The notes beneath the pieces were generated by a model that made no database searches, was not told where the DNA came from, and was given only the letters and a program-made list of their open reading frames with translations. The position numbers were made by a program, and so were the translations under genes. From Stenotrophomonas maltophilia (lineage in GTDB: Bacteria > Pseudomonadota > Gammaproteobacteria > Xanthomonadales > Xanthomonadaceae): DNA of 64,000 nucleotides. Below are positions 1 to 11,328 of the stretch, piece by piece; position 1 is the stretch's first letter, and the number at the start of each line of letters is the position of its first letter. The DNA lies in the NCBI RefSeq assembly GCF_003970865.1, contig NZ_RXLZ01000012.1, positions 1 to 64,000 on the forward strand. The letters are read 5' to 3'.

Positions 1-30
1 GGCCGGGGGCCCTTCGTGGGGCCCCCGGCC
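1..30. terminator. Strong GC hairpin at window edge
   Basis: A perfect 12-bp inverted repeat (1-12 with 19-30) encloses the loop TTCGTG. No T-run follows on the plus strand. It may be the terminator of a gene lying before the window, or a structure inside a minus-strand transcript. Confidence 0.45.
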
Positions 31-77
31 ACACCCAACTGGTGTCGTGGCGTGGCCCTGCATGTGATTTTTTAGCG

Positions 78-91
78 AGCCGGAAACGGCT
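78..91. other. Small hairpin with GAAA tetraloop
   Basis: AGCCG-GAAA-CGGCT forms a perfect 5-bp stem closed by a GNRA-type loop. It lies in the 217-bp non-coding leader region. No role can be assigned; a structured leader or small RNA is possible. Confidence 0.25.
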
Positions 92-147
92 AACGGGGTG
101 GGAGGCCGGGTTGTGGGCCCGGAGAGGTGTTTAAGCGACATGCGCGC

Positions 148-153
148 ATTGTA
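148..153 (-). promoter_or_regulatory. Possible minus-strand -10 box with adjacent ATG
   Basis: On the minus strand TACAAT stands 6 nt before an ATG at 141. From that ATG a frame stays open for 47 codons to the window edge. The encoded peptide is Pro- and Gly-rich and I do not recognise it. This could be a leaderless gene running out of the window or chance. The rest of 1-217 shows only the two hairpins. Confidence 0.25.
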
Positions 154-217
154 GCGGTCACGGCCGGTCGATTACGCTGGGGAATCGACTGCGGCAACGG
201 CACATGGAAGGGAAGCT

Positions 218-1534
218 GTGTTGAAGATTCTGCGCGGACTGGGCTGGACCCTTGCAGGCCTGCTGGTGTTGGCCATCGTGGTGTGGTGCGCCTCGCGCAT
301 GTGGCCCGTGCCGGAATCGCGGCTGCAGGCGCAGCAGCGACTGGAAGCACGCCTGCCGGCGACCGGCCACAACGGTTATGCCCTCTTGTGGACGCTGCCG
401 TTCGACGATCTGGATGCCCGGCAGCGCGAGCAGGCGCTGGCCGAGGATGTACGGCGCTGGGAAGCCGATGCACATGGCGGAAGCAGCGGCCAGACACACC
501 TGGTGGCCAACCATGCCGAGCTGCACTCGCGGCCCGGGGCCAGTTGCGGGCCGGCCGCCAGTGGCTGCCTTGCCCAGGTCCGCGCGGACCCGCAACGCTT
601 CGTGGAGGCCCACGCCGGGCACCAGCAGCTGCATGCGCGGCTGGATCAGCTCGCCGAAGCGGACTACTTCGTGTCGCCGTTCCAGCCGAAGGGCGAGGGC
701 ATTCTGGTCCCGTTGCCGACCTATGGCGTGGTGATGGACGCCACCAGTGCACGCGCGCTGGCCTATGTGCAGGGTGACATCGACGGTGCCCTGCGTGGTG
801 CCTGCCGTGGCCTGCAGCTGGGCCGGCGGCTGGTGCCCGGCGGCAGCTATCTGGTCGAGAGCATCATCGGTGCCAGCCTGGTGCAGGCCAATGCCCAGCT
901 GCTGGCCGACATGCTGGTCGAACTGCCTGCCGACCACCCCTTGCCGGCGGAGTGCGAACAGGCCATGCAGCCGCTGCGGGCCGAGGAACAGAGCCTGTGC
1001 CGTGCCATGCAGGGCGAGTACGCGATGAGCCGGGCGGCGATCGAGTCCTCGGCCCAGGAATTTGGTGGCGTTCTGGTGCTGGATCGGAGCAGCACGTTGG
1101 CGCGCGTGGCCGGCAATCTTGGCTGGGCCTGTGGCGCAGCCGCCATGGCCGCGCTGGAGGCCGATCGGCCGCTGCCGGTACAGGCGCCGCCGCAGCGGGA
1201 TTTCGGTTGCCTGTCCAATGTGATGGGCTGCGTGCTGACCGAGATCGCCGCGCCGGTCTATCCCGCGTATTCGTCACGGTCCCAGGATGCGGCGGCGATG
1301 CTGCGCCTGCTGGGCGCACAGCGCTGGTTGCGGCAGCAGGCGGAAGACCCGGCTGAGGCGCTGCAGCGGTTGCCGGCGCAGTTCCGCTCGCCGGTGCGGT
1401 CACCGCAGCTGTCCGCCGATGGCCGCCATCTGCAGGTGCCGCGTCGTTCGCCGCCGCGTGGCGACGCTGAGAGCCCCTGGTTGTCCGTACCGCTGATGGC
1501 CGGCGCCGGCGCAACTGCCGCTGCCCGCGACTGA
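218..1534 (+). CDS. Membrane-anchored protein of unknown function
   Basis: This is a 438-residue protein that I do not recognise. Residues about 5-25 form one hydrophobic segment after a short basic start, so it is probably tethered to the inner membrane with the rest in the periplasm. The remainder is Ala/Leu-rich and mostly helical, with a scattering of cysteines (for example two in the stretch near residue 110) that could form disulfides. The start is GTG, chosen because GGAAG lies 5-9 nt upstream and because the hydrophobic segment follows directly. The last 50 residues are Pro/Arg-rich. It is convergent with the next gene, with only 8 bp between the stop codons. Codon use looks like that of its neighbours. 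Confidence 0.7.
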   Translation: MLKILRGLGWTLAGLLVLAIVVWCASRMWPVPESRLQAQQRLEARLPATGHNGYALLWTLPFDDLDARQREQALAEDVRRWEADAHGGSSGQTHLVANHAELHSRPGASCGPAASGCLAQVRADPQRFVEAHAGHQQLHARLDQLAEADYFVSPFQPKGEGILVPLPTYGVVMDATSARALAYVQGDIDGALRGACRGLQLGRRLVPGGSYLVESIIGASLVQANAQLLADMLVELPADHPLPAECEQAMQPLRAEEQSLCRAMQGEYAMSRAAIESSAQEFGGVLVLDRSSTLARVAGNLGWACGAAAMAALEADRPLPVQAPPQRDFGCLSNVMGCVLTEIAAPVYPAYSSRSQDAAAMLRLLGAQRWLRQQAEDPAEALQRLPAQFRSPVRSPQLSADGRHLQVPRRSPPRGDAESPWLSVPLMAGAGATAAARD

Positions 1535-1542
1535 GCCATGGC

Positions 1543-2259
1543 TCAGTCGGTACCGGCCTGCGGATCGAATGCCCAGCCATCGCCGACGGTCTGCAGCGTC
1601 CAGCGGCGGCTGCCGCGGAGTGGCTGCCAGCGCACGCTGTCCTTGTCGTTCTCGATACTGCCTTCGGCACGCCTTACCTTGCGCGTGGAGAAGTTCACGC
1701 TCAGCGATTCGGTCTTCCCGGAATTGCGCATCACCGAATCCTGGTCGTAGCCGATCAGCGCGAACGCGCGGTCCTGCCAGCGGAAAGTGAAGGCGGTGGT
1801 ACCCATCGACCAGCTTCCGGCGCTGGCAAATGAAAACAGCGCGACCTTCAACGTGCCACGCTGGATGCTGACACCTCCTTCTTCAAGCGGATCGCTCATC
1901 ACCGGGTTCTCCGGGCGCGGAATCAGCTGATGGTCCTGCACCGCCAGCACATAGCCGGTTGGGCGCGACCAGGCCACGGCGAGAATGCGCGGGTTGCTGT
2001 CATGCGGCGAGGGGCCGAAGCCATCGTGTTCGATGACGTTGCGCGGGTCCTGCTGGCGCAGTACCAGGACCAGATCGGCGCGGCCATCCTGGTCGAGATC
2101 GCCTTCGATGCTGGATTCAAGCGTCCAGCCGTTGGGCACGAAGCCGGCGGCAGTGGCAGCCTGTGCCGGCAGCGTCGGGTACTGCACCGGTGGCAGGTCC
2201 AGCGCATGGGCCGCGCACGGCAGGGTGCTCAGCAGCGCAGCAAGGGTGTACGGGCGCAT
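1543..2259 (-). CDS. Secreted protein with a calcium-loop-like repeat
   Basis: This is a 238-residue protein with a signal peptide (residues 1-19, ending in an AHA-type cleavage site). Around residues 53-64 there is a D-x-D-x-D-G pattern followed by a hydrophobic strand, the signature of FG-GAP/VCBS or EF-hand-like calcium-binding loops. The rest is predicted beta-rich. It is therefore likely periplasmic or exported; no enzyme motif is visible. The start at 2259 is preferred over an in-frame ATG further out because it has a GGAGG ribosome site 6 nt upstream and begins the signal peptide exactly. The 3' end faces the preceding plus-strand gene. Confidence 0.65.
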   Translation of the reverse strand: MRPYTLAALLSTLPCAAHALDLPPVQYPTLPAQAATAAGFVPNGWTLESSIEGDLDQDGRADLVLVLRQQDPRNVIEHDGFGPSPHDSNPRILAVAWSRPTGYVLAVQDHQLIPRPENPVMSDPLEEGGVSIQRGTLKVALFSFASAGSWSMGTTAFTFRWQDRAFALIGYDQDSVMRNSGKTESLSVNFSTRKVRRAEGSIENDKDSVRWQPLRGSRRWTLQTVGDGWAFDPQAGTD

Positions 2260-2304
2260 CGGGGCCTCCATGGCAGAGGCCAGAGGATAGCGCCCCACCG
2301 TTGA

Positions 2305-2757
2305 TCAGCGTGCGTGCGGCTTCAACCGCAGATAGACCTGCTTGCGGACCTGGGCGACCACTTCGCCGCTTTCATCGATCACGTCGTTGCTGAACCAGCG
2401 CAGCACCTTCTCGCCACTGGCCGCTTCGGCGCGCAGTTCGTCCAGCAGCGCGTCGTCGATGCGGAACGACGTCCGCACGATGCCACGGCCCGGCTTGAGG
2501 AAGTCGATGGCGCCGGCGCGGTCCCACACGTAGTAGTCGCGGCCGAGGATGTGCAGCAGGCCGAGCATCCAGAACGGATCGGTCATCGCGAACAGGCTGC
2601 CGCCGAAGTGGGTGCCGACGTAGTTGCGGTTCCATGGCCGCAGGCGCAGTTCGACATCGATCTGCCGGTAGTCCGGCGTGATGCGGGTGACGTGGATGCC
2701 GGTGAACAGGAACGGCGGCCAGAGATTGATACCGAAGCGGAACAGGCGGGCGTTCAT
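2305..2757 (-). CDS. DUF4442 hotdog-fold protein
   Basis: This is a 150-residue protein of the DUF4442 family, which has the hotdog fold of acyl-CoA thioesterases. Visible family features are the central N-x-x-G-T-x-F-G-G-S-L segment (about residues 45-55), which packs along the long hotdog helix, and the closing beta strands. The natural substrate is not known, and an acyl-CoA or acyl-ACP thioesterase activity is only an inference from the fold. The length is normal for the family. The gene is followed by nothing on its strand and preceded by a minus-strand diguanylate cyclase 75 bp away. No good ribosome site precedes the ATG. Confidence 0.7.
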   Translation of the reverse strand: MNARLFRFGINLWPPFLFTGIHVTRITPDYRQIDVELRLRPWNRNYVGTHFGGSLFAMTDPFWMLGLLHILGRDYYVWDRAGAIDFLKPGRGIVRTSFRIDDALLDELRAEAASGEKVLRWFSNDVIDESGEVVAQVRKQVYLRLKPHAR

Positions 2758-2832
2758 GCGGGTCCGGGGGCACAGGGCGAGGCGCCCAGTCTAACCATTC
2801 GCATGCGTATGTTGCACCCCGGGCGGCGAGGG

Positions 2833-4458
2833 TCACGCCTCGCCGTCGATCACATACCCGTCCCGGCCGTTGGCCTTGGCCTGGTACAACGCGGTGTCGG
2901 CGCCTTCGACGAAATGGTGCGGTTGCAGCGTGCCGTCGGGTACGCGGGTGAACACGCCGATGGTGAGGGTGACGCCTGCTTCGCTGCCGTCACCGGGCGC
3001 CGGCAGTGCACGCACGCAGGCGATCAGGTCCTCGATGACCTGGCGCGCGCCCTCGGCCGGGGTATCCGGCAGCACGAGTGCGAACTCATCGCCACCGTAG
3101 CGCGCTGCCATGTCGCGTGGACGTCGCGCATGTGCACCGATCAGGCGGGCGACATCGCGCAGCACGCGGTCGCCGACCTGATGCCCGTGACGGTCGTTGT
3201 GGCGCTTGAAATGGTCAACGTCGATCAGCGCGAGGCTCAGGGATTTGCCACTGCGTCGAGCGGCATCGCATTCCTGCTGCAGCGACTGCTCGAAACGCAG
3301 GCGATTGCCGAGACCGGTCAGCGCATCGCGGTTGGCCAGGCGGTGCCAGGCCGAGACTCGCCAGGTCGCCCAGGCCAGCAGCACCAGCAGGATGCCCAGC
3401 ATTGCGCTGGCCGGTGCCCACCACAGGTCGCCGGCGCGCAACAGCAACCAGCTCAGCAGCGCCGGAAGCGGCAGCGAGCACAGCGCCGCGAGCCATGGCA
3501 GGCGCAGGCCGAGCAGGATCACGCACAGCGCCACCAGCACGCCGCTGATGGCGTGCTGCCAGAGGCGTGGCAGCAGATCGATCTGCTTGTGCTGCAGCAG
3601 CATCGAAGCGATGTTGGCCTGGTACTCACTGCCGCTCATCCAGAACTCGCGGGTGGTCGGGGTCAGCAGCCGCGGTGCGATGCCACTGGCGGTCATGCCC
3701 ACCACGATGCGGCGGCCATGCAGCATCGCCATGTCCACGTGGCCATCCAGCACGTCGGCGTAGGACACCTGCGGCAGGCGCTCGGGCGGTCCGGCATAGC
3801 GCACGCGCACGTAGTCGTTGCGCCGCCATTGGTAGGGCGAACCGATCTCCGGATCGGGGTCGGGCAGGCCGTGTACCGCGCCCGGCGGCAGGTCGGCCAG
3901 CGCCAGGCCGAGTGCCGGCCAATGAGCCTGGCCGATGCCTGCATGCAGATACACACCGCGTGCGACGCCATCGCCATCCACTTCCACATCGGTATGGCCG
4001 ATGGCCGCGGCACTGGCTGCGATCTGCGGAATCGGCAGCATTTCCTCGGCCATGCGGTCGCCGGCGGCCGGCGCCGCGAGCACCGGCAGCACCACCCGGC
4101 CATTGCGGCGGATCGCTGCGGCCAGCTCATCGTCCTGGCGGCTGTCGCGTCGATCAGGTTCGGACAGCATCAGGTCCAGTGCGACGCGCTCGGCACCGGC
4201 GTCGGTCAGCCGGTCCAGCAGGCGGGCATGGATCGAGCGGGGCCAGGGCCATTGGCCGATGCGCTGCAGGCTGCCCTCGTCGATGGCCACGATCAGCACG
4301 CTGGGGTCGGGGCGGTAGTCCCAGTTGCCGACCATCGCGTCATAGGCAGCTTCGTCCTGCCGCCACAGCCACTGGCCCTGGCTGGCGATCACCGTCAGCA
4401 CGCCGGCCAGCAGTGCCAGCAGGATCCGCTTCGACCACGGCAGCGGCGAGCGCCTCAT
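2833..4458 (-). CDS. CHASE2-GGDEF membrane diguanylate cyclase
   Basis: This 541-residue protein should make cyclic di-GMP from two GTP. An N-terminal membrane helix (about 10-30) is followed by a periplasmic CHASE2 sensor domain (to about residue 290), three closely spaced membrane helices (about 300-360) and a GGDEF domain. The catalytic motif is intact (GGDEF, residues 455-459). An RxxD product-inhibition site (RPRD) stands exactly five residues before it, so feedback inhibition by c-di-GMP is expected. The ATG overlaps the stop codon of the upstream FecR gene as ATGA and has no ribosome site, so translation is almost certainly coupled to that gene. CHASE2 often occurs next to FecR-domain proteins, which suggests one sensory unit. 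Confidence 0.88.
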   Translation of the reverse strand: MRRSPLPWSKRILLALLAGVLTVIASQGQWLWRQDEAAYDAMVGNWDYRPDPSVLIVAIDEGSLQRIGQWPWPRSIHARLLDRLTDAGAERVALDLMLSEPDRRDSRQDDELAAAIRRNGRVVLPVLAAPAAGDRMAEEMLPIPQIAASAAAIGHTDVEVDGDGVARGVYLHAGIGQAHWPALGLALADLPPGAVHGLPDPDPEIGSPYQWRRNDYVRVRYAGPPERLPQVSYADVLDGHVDMAMLHGRRIVVGMTASGIAPRLLTPTTREFWMSGSEYQANIASMLLQHKQIDLLPRLWQHAISGVLVALCVILLGLRLPWLAALCSLPLPALLSWLLLRAGDLWWAPASAMLGILLVLLAWATWRVSAWHRLANRDALTGLGNRLRFEQSLQQECDAARRSGKSLSLALIDVDHFKRHNDRHGHQVGDRVLRDVARLIGAHARRPRDMAARYGGDEFALVLPDTPAEGARQVIEDLIACVRALPAPGDGSEAGVTLTIGVFTRVPDGTLQPHHFVEGADTALYQAKANGRDGYVIDGEA

Positions 4459-6080
4459 AACAACAGCAACAACAACAGGGCGCCGCCACCGGCGCCGTAG
4501 CACAGGCGGCAGGGCAGTTTGATCTGCTGGGCCGGCGAGTACTCACCCGCATGACCGTCGTCGTCGATGTACTGCACACGCACATGCAGGGTGCCGCTCC
4601 ACGGCCGCTTGAAGCTGACCTGCGGCTCGCTCACGGTCTGGTCGACCAGGGGGGACCTGAAGTCGCCACGACGGTCCACCTGCACCCGGTACTGCTGGCC
4701 TTCGCTGCCGGCCTGCCAGCGCAGGGTCAGCTCGCCATGCGCGGCTTCAGGCGGCTGCAGGGCAGGGTCGACCGGTTCATTGCTCAGTTGCAGGGGCAGG
4801 GCCTGGCCGTAGCGGCCCTGGTGGCCGTTGCCATCGCGCGACGCCACGCGCCAGAAGTATTCGCCGGGCGGCAGCGGCTGCGCCAGGCGCAGGTCGGTGC
4901 CTTGGGTGCTCTGTTCCTGCAGCGGCTGCACGAAGCTCGGCTCGGCGGCGATCTGCAGCACGCTGCTGCGCGCGCCCGGCGCCTGGCTCCAACGGAAGCG
5001 CGGGCGGTCGCTGTTGACGGTCTGCCCATGCAGGGGGGCCACGGTGAGCGGCGGCGGGGGCTGGTCGCTGAGTTCGAAATCGGCGTTGGCGTCGAGGCCT
5101 TCCACGCCCTGCGCATCCACGGCGCGCAACAGGATGCGCAACTGGCCGGGGGGCAGGTCGCCGATCGCCAGCCGGGTGTCGGCGGTAGTGGCGGCAAACA
5201 GCAGGATTTCCGGCGTCGCTGCCTGCACCACTTCCACACGGTAGCGCGCGGCGCCGTCGACCGGGTCCCAGGCGAGCAGGGTCGGCAGGGGCGCCAAGCG
5301 CAGGTCGTCGCTGCGCAGTTGCGGCGCTGGAAGAAGGGCGGAGACGGCGTCCGGTGCGGCATCGGCGCTGCTGCTGCGGCTGGCCTGCCCAGGCTGGACC
5401 AGGCGCTTGCCGTGGGTGTTGCCGACCTGCACCTTGCCCTGCAGCACTTCGGTGGCAGCCACATGGCTGGTGTCACCGGCGCTGACCCGGAATACGGTAC
5501 CGCGCACGCTGCTGGTCGCCGTAGGTGCATCGATGATGTAGCGCGAGGCCGGGCCACGGGCAGGTGTCACCCGGTTGCTGGCGCGGCCCTGCTGCAGGCG
5601 CAGGCGGGTATCGACCATGCCGGTGTGGCCGTAGCGGCTGAGCTGGTCCAGACGCAGCCGGGAATACTCGCGCAGCTGCAGGCGCGAGGCGTCGGCGAAT
5701 TCAAGCGTGACGCTGGAGTCGCCTTCGGTCTGCACGGTGTCACCGATGCGAAGTTGTTCCCCGGCGAGTATCGCGCGCGTGGCGCTGCCATCGGCGCCGG
5801 ACAGTTCCACCTTGCCGCGCACCGACAGCACGCGGGCAGGTGCCGGTTCGATGCGCAGCCAACTGATCGGGAAGCGCAGCAGCTGGCCCGGCGGCAGCTG
5901 GTAGGGGTTGTCGATGCGGTTGTGCTGTTGCAGCTGCTGCCAGCGCACCGTGGGCTTGAGGTACAGGCCTCCCAGATCCCACAGGGTATCGCCGGGACGG
6001 ACCCGGTAGTTCCAGTCCTGGGCGGCGGCGATGGCCGGCAGGAAGAGAAGAGCGCAGAGCAGCGCGCCCTGGAAGCGCAT
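4455..6080 (-). CDS. LysM-FecR domain periplasmic protein
   Basis: This 541-residue exported protein has a signal peptide (1-20), a LysM peptidoglycan-binding module (about 22-68, with the RPGDTLWDL core), a FecR-type beta domain (about 85-200, with the RGTVFRV-type strand) and then repeated fibronectin-like beta segments to the C terminus. It probably sits at the cell wall and passes a signal to the coupled CHASE2-GGDEF protein. The extreme C terminus is odd: Gly/Ala followed by seven leucines and the stop. The codons form a CTG/TTG triplet tract that merges into the start codon of the next gene. The start at ATG 6080 gives a clean signal peptide; a GTG 30 nt further out is an alternative. 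Neither has a strong ribosome site. Confidence 0.8.
   Translation of the reverse strand: MRFQGALLCALLFLPAIAAAQDWNYRVRPGDTLWDLGGLYLKPTVRWQQLQQHNRIDNPYQLPPGQLLRFPISWLRIEPAPARVLSVRGKVELSGADGSATRAILAGEQLRIGDTVQTEGDSSVTLEFADASRLQLREYSRLRLDQLSRYGHTGMVDTRLRLQQGRASNRVTPARGPASRYIIDAPTATSSVRGTVFRVSAGDTSHVAATEVLQGKVQVGNTHGKRLVQPGQASRSSSADAAPDAVSALLPAPQLRSDDLRLAPLPTLLAWDPVDGAARYRVEVVQAATPEILLFAATTADTRLAIGDLPPGQLRILLRAVDAQGVEGLDANADFELSDQPPPPLTVAPLHGQTVNSDRPRFRWSQAPGARSSVLQIAAEPSFVQPLQEQSTQGTDLRLAQPLPPGEYFWRVASRDGNGHQGRYGQALPLQLSNEPVDPALQPPEAAHGELTLRWQAGSEGQQYRVQVDRRGDFRSPLVDQTVSEPQVSFKRPWSGTLHVRVQYIDDDGHAGEYSPAQQIKLPCRLCYGAGGGALLLLLLL
4456..4480 (-). repeat. Leucine triplet tract at gene overlap
   Basis: Seven consecutive CTG, TTG or TTA codons end the FecR gene and run straight into the ATGA overlap with the diguanylate cyclase gene. 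The low-complexity tract could vary in length by slippage without changing the frame of either gene. Confidence 0.6.
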
Positions 6081-6262
6081 GGCGAACGACAGCGAGCGGA
6101 CGAAGGTCACAGTTTGCAATCCCGGCAATGCGGGGGCGCAGCTGCAAGACCCCATGGCCCCGACCTCATCCCCCCGAACGGATCGTGGCGGCCGTACGGC
6201 CGCCATCCCGCGCATTATTGCCCGCGTTCAGTGCAGGGATTCTGAACGAAGTGGGTTTCCGT

Positions 6263-7120
6263 TCAGAACAGCAGGGAGGCCATCCGGCGGCGGTACTGGC
6301 CGACCAGGTCCTCGTCGGAGATCACATTGAAGGCGTCGATCAGGGCCTTGCGCGGCAGTCCGTCCTCGAACGTGCGGTCGATCCGCAGCATTTCCAGGAA
6401 CTGGGCCAGCGCGGCTTCGTCGTGGCCACCGAGCAGCAGCTGCACGCCGCGAAGGTGGCGTGCCTTGAGATCCTTGCCATCGGCGGCGATGCGGGCGTCC
6501 AGCACTTCAGCGGCCGGGGCGTCCTTCAGGGCCGAGGCGAAGGCCAGCCGGGCGCGTGCACGCACGGCACGGTCGTCGGTGGCCAGGTTGGCGGGCAGGC
6601 CATCGATCAGGAGGCCGGCTTCATCCACGCCACCGATCTGCAGCAGGGCCAGCGCCAGGTCGAGCTTCAGCTCGTCCTTGTCCGGCTCGGCGGCGATCTG
6701 CGCGCGCAGCACATCCACCTGCGCCTGCGGGTCCAGCGGCGCTTCGTCTTCGGCGACGGCGTCGCCGATGTCGGCCGGCACGATGCCGTGCTGGGCCAGG
6801 AATTCACGCAGCTGGCCTTCCGGGATGGCCCCCGGGAAGCCGTCCACCAGCTGGCCGCCCTTGACCAGGAACACGGTCGGCACCGAGCGGATCTGGAAGG
6901 CGGCGGCGATCTGCTGTTCCTTGTCGACGTCGACCTTGGCCAGTTCGAAGGCGCCGTTGTACTCGGCAGCCAGCTTTTCCAGCATCGGCCCCAGGGTCTT
7001 GCACGGCCCGCACCAGGTGGCCCAGAAGTCGACCAGCACCGGCGTCTGCAGCGACTTCTGCAGAACTTCGGCCTCGAAGGTCGCAGTGGTGGCGTCGAAT
7101 ACGTAGGTCGTCTCGGTCAT
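6263..7120 (-). CDS. cnoX: Thioredoxin-TPR co-chaperone CnoX/YbbN
   Basis: This 285-residue protein joins an N-terminal thioredoxin fold (1-110) to C-terminal TPR-like helices (about 125-285). This is the layout of E. coli CnoX (YbbN), a redox-regulated holdase that hands clients to GroEL and DnaK. The active site is a complete WCGPC (36-40), unlike E. coli CnoX, where the motif is altered, so oxidoreductase activity is likely here. The cis-proline motif (SVPTV) is present near residue 78. The start could also be an ATG 12 nt upstream. A -10-like TAGAAT on the minus strand at 7153-7158 fits a short leader for either start. The gene is divergent from the DUF998 gene. Confidence 0.88.
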   Translation of the reverse strand: MTETTYVFDATTATFEAEVLQKSLQTPVLVDFWATWCGPCKTLGPMLEKLAAEYNGAFELAKVDVDKEQQIAAAFQIRSVPTVFLVKGGQLVDGFPGAIPEGQLREFLAQHGIVPADIGDAVAEDEAPLDPQAQVDVLRAQIAAEPDKDELKLDLALALLQIGGVDEAGLLIDGLPANLATDDRAVRARARLAFASALKDAPAAEVLDARIAADGKDLKARHLRGVQLLLGGHDEAALAQFLEMLRIDRTFEDGLPRKALIDAFNVISDEDLVGQYRRRMASLLF

Positions 7121-7245
7121 GGGGGGAAGCATCGTTTGGCGTCTGGAGACCGATTCTATGGTGACGATCGATGCCGGTCTCAACCCGGGTTGTAGTAAAT
7201 GCCTGACAATGCAGGCTTCCTGTCGCCGTTCTTTCCGGAGCCTGC

Positions 7246-7848
7246 ATGTCGTCCCTGTCCCCGTTGCTGCGCCTGTCCGGCCTGGTCGCCGCGCTGCTGT
7301 TCGTGCTGGCGGCGCTCGGTTTCGGCGCCGGCCTGGACGGCTACGCGCAGGCCCGCCACCCGGTAGCGCTGCTGGGCGCACAGGGGGTGCCGCATGCGCT
7401 GGCCTTCAATCTGCTGGGCTTCGTGCTGCCGGGCCTGTTGGCGGTGGTTGTGGCCGAGTGCCTGCGCCGTGCGCTGCCGGCAACCGCCGGCTGGGCGCCG
7501 CGGGTGGGCAGCCAGATGCTGCTGCTGGCCGGGTTGGCGTTCGCCGCGATGGGGCTGCTGCCGCTGGATGTGGATGACCTGCACGGGCCGGCCAGCCAGT
7601 TGCATGCCAGCGCCTGGATGATCTGGGTGCTGGGTTTTGTCGCCGGGACCCTGTTGCTGGGCACGTCGCAGTTGCGCCAGGCGCATGGCCGCGCGCTGGG
7701 CGCCGTGGCGCTCGCCTGTGGCGTGCTGGCCGCGCTGGCGGCGTTTGCCCTGCAGGGCGTGCTGCCGGCGCCGCTGGCACAACGGCTTGCATTCGCCTGC
7801 TGGGCGGCCTGGCTGGCCCTGGCCCTGCCGTTGTCGCGGCCGCGCTGA
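7246..7848 (+). CDS. DUF998 integral membrane protein
   Basis: This is a 200-residue polytopic membrane protein. Six hydrophobic segments can be seen, roughly at residues 8-30, 48-70, 88-106, 120-140, 148-168 and 178-195, which fits the DUF998 family. The molecular function of the family is unknown. The ATG has GGAG seven nt upstream. It stands alone between the divergent cnoX gene and leuS. Nothing else in the sequence hints at a substrate. Confidence 0.7.
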   Translation: MSSLSPLLRLSGLVAALLFVLAALGFGAGLDGYAQARHPVALLGAQGVPHALAFNLLGFVLPGLLAVVVAECLRRALPATAGWAPRVGSQMLLLAGLAFAAMGLLPLDVDDLHGPASQLHASAWMIWVLGFVAGTLLLGTSQLRQAHGRALGAVALACGVLAALAAFALQGVLPAPLAQRLAFACWAAWLALALPLSRPR

Positions 7849-10596
<2,748 letters not shown>

Positions 10597-10605
10597 TGTA
10601 CCCCC

Positions 10606-10634
10606 GCACCGGCCACCCATGTGGTGGCCGGTGC
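10606..10634 (+). terminator. GC hairpin after leuS
   Basis: A perfect 12-bp stem (10606-10617 with 10623-10634) with loop CATGT lies 10 bp after leuS. There is no T-run, so it may only attenuate readthrough into lptE or stabilise the leuS mRNA. Confidence 0.5.
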
Positions 10635-10733
10635 CATTCCGGTGCAGGGCCAGGCGTTTGATGGCCCTGCATTCACGCGGCTTCGGGCACGCTGTGTGTT
10701 GCCGTGATCGCCCGGCTCCGCCAGACTGTCTCC

Positions 10734-11318
10734 ATGACCCGAATCCTGCTTGCCCTCGTTCTTGTCCTCGGCCTTGCCGGCTGCGGTTTCCATCTGCGCA
10801 ACAAGCTGATGCTGCCGACCGACACGGCACCGGTGAAGGTGGTTTCCACTGCGCCGTACAGCGAACTGGTCAAGCTGCTCAACCGCAGCCTGCTGGCCTC
10901 CGGCGCCAAGCTGGCCGATGAGGACAGCAAGGAGCCCAGTGCCCAGCTGCAGGTACTGTCCGAGCGCTGGGGCGACCTGCCGATCGCCATCGACTCGCAG
11001 GGCCGTGCGCAGGAATACAGCCTGCGCTACGCGGTGATCTTCATCTTCCGTCGCGAAGACGGCAGCGAGCTGGTGCCGCAGCAGGTGATCGAGCTGTCGC
11101 GCGACTACGTGTCGCCGCCGACCGACGCCACCGGTACCACCACCGAACGTGAAATCCTGGCCAATGAACTGCGCCGGGAAATGTCCGCCTCGATCATCCG
11201 CCGCATCGACAGCGTGGTGCGTGCCGAGATCGAGAAGGGCGGCAGCCTGTCGGCGCCGAAGAACAAGCCGATCGAAGACGCGGTACCGGCCGAGCCGGTC
11301 CCCGCAGCCAAGCACTGA
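10734..11318 (+). CDS. lptE: LPS-assembly lipoprotein LptE
   Basis: This 194-residue outer-membrane lipoprotein should plug the LptD barrel, the last step of lipopolysaccharide export. It has a lipoprotein signal with lipobox LAGC, giving a mature protein from Cys17, followed by the GFHLR segment typical of LptE. The C-terminal tail, with Pro/Ala-rich low complexity, is likely disordered. An upstream in-frame ATG exists, but the chosen start begins the lipoprotein signal directly. It is 10 bp from holA, and the pair is conserved across Gammaproteobacteria. Confidence 0.92.
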   Translation: MTRILLALVLVLGLAGCGFHLRNKLMLPTDTAPVKVVSTAPYSELVKLLNRSLLASGAKLADEDSKEPSAQLQVLSERWGDLPIAIDSQGRAQEYSLRYAVIFIFRREDGSELVPQQVIELSRDYVSPPTDATGTTTEREILANELRREMSASIIRRIDSVVRAEIEKGGSLSAPKNKPIEDAVPAEPVPAAKH

Positions 11319-11328
11319 GCCGCGACGC

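Noticed and set aside
4456-4480. Programmed frameshift or fusion at the leucine tract
   Set aside because: Both reading frames are complete with a normal ATGA overlap. A shift in the tract is not needed to join domains, and there is no slippery heptamer.
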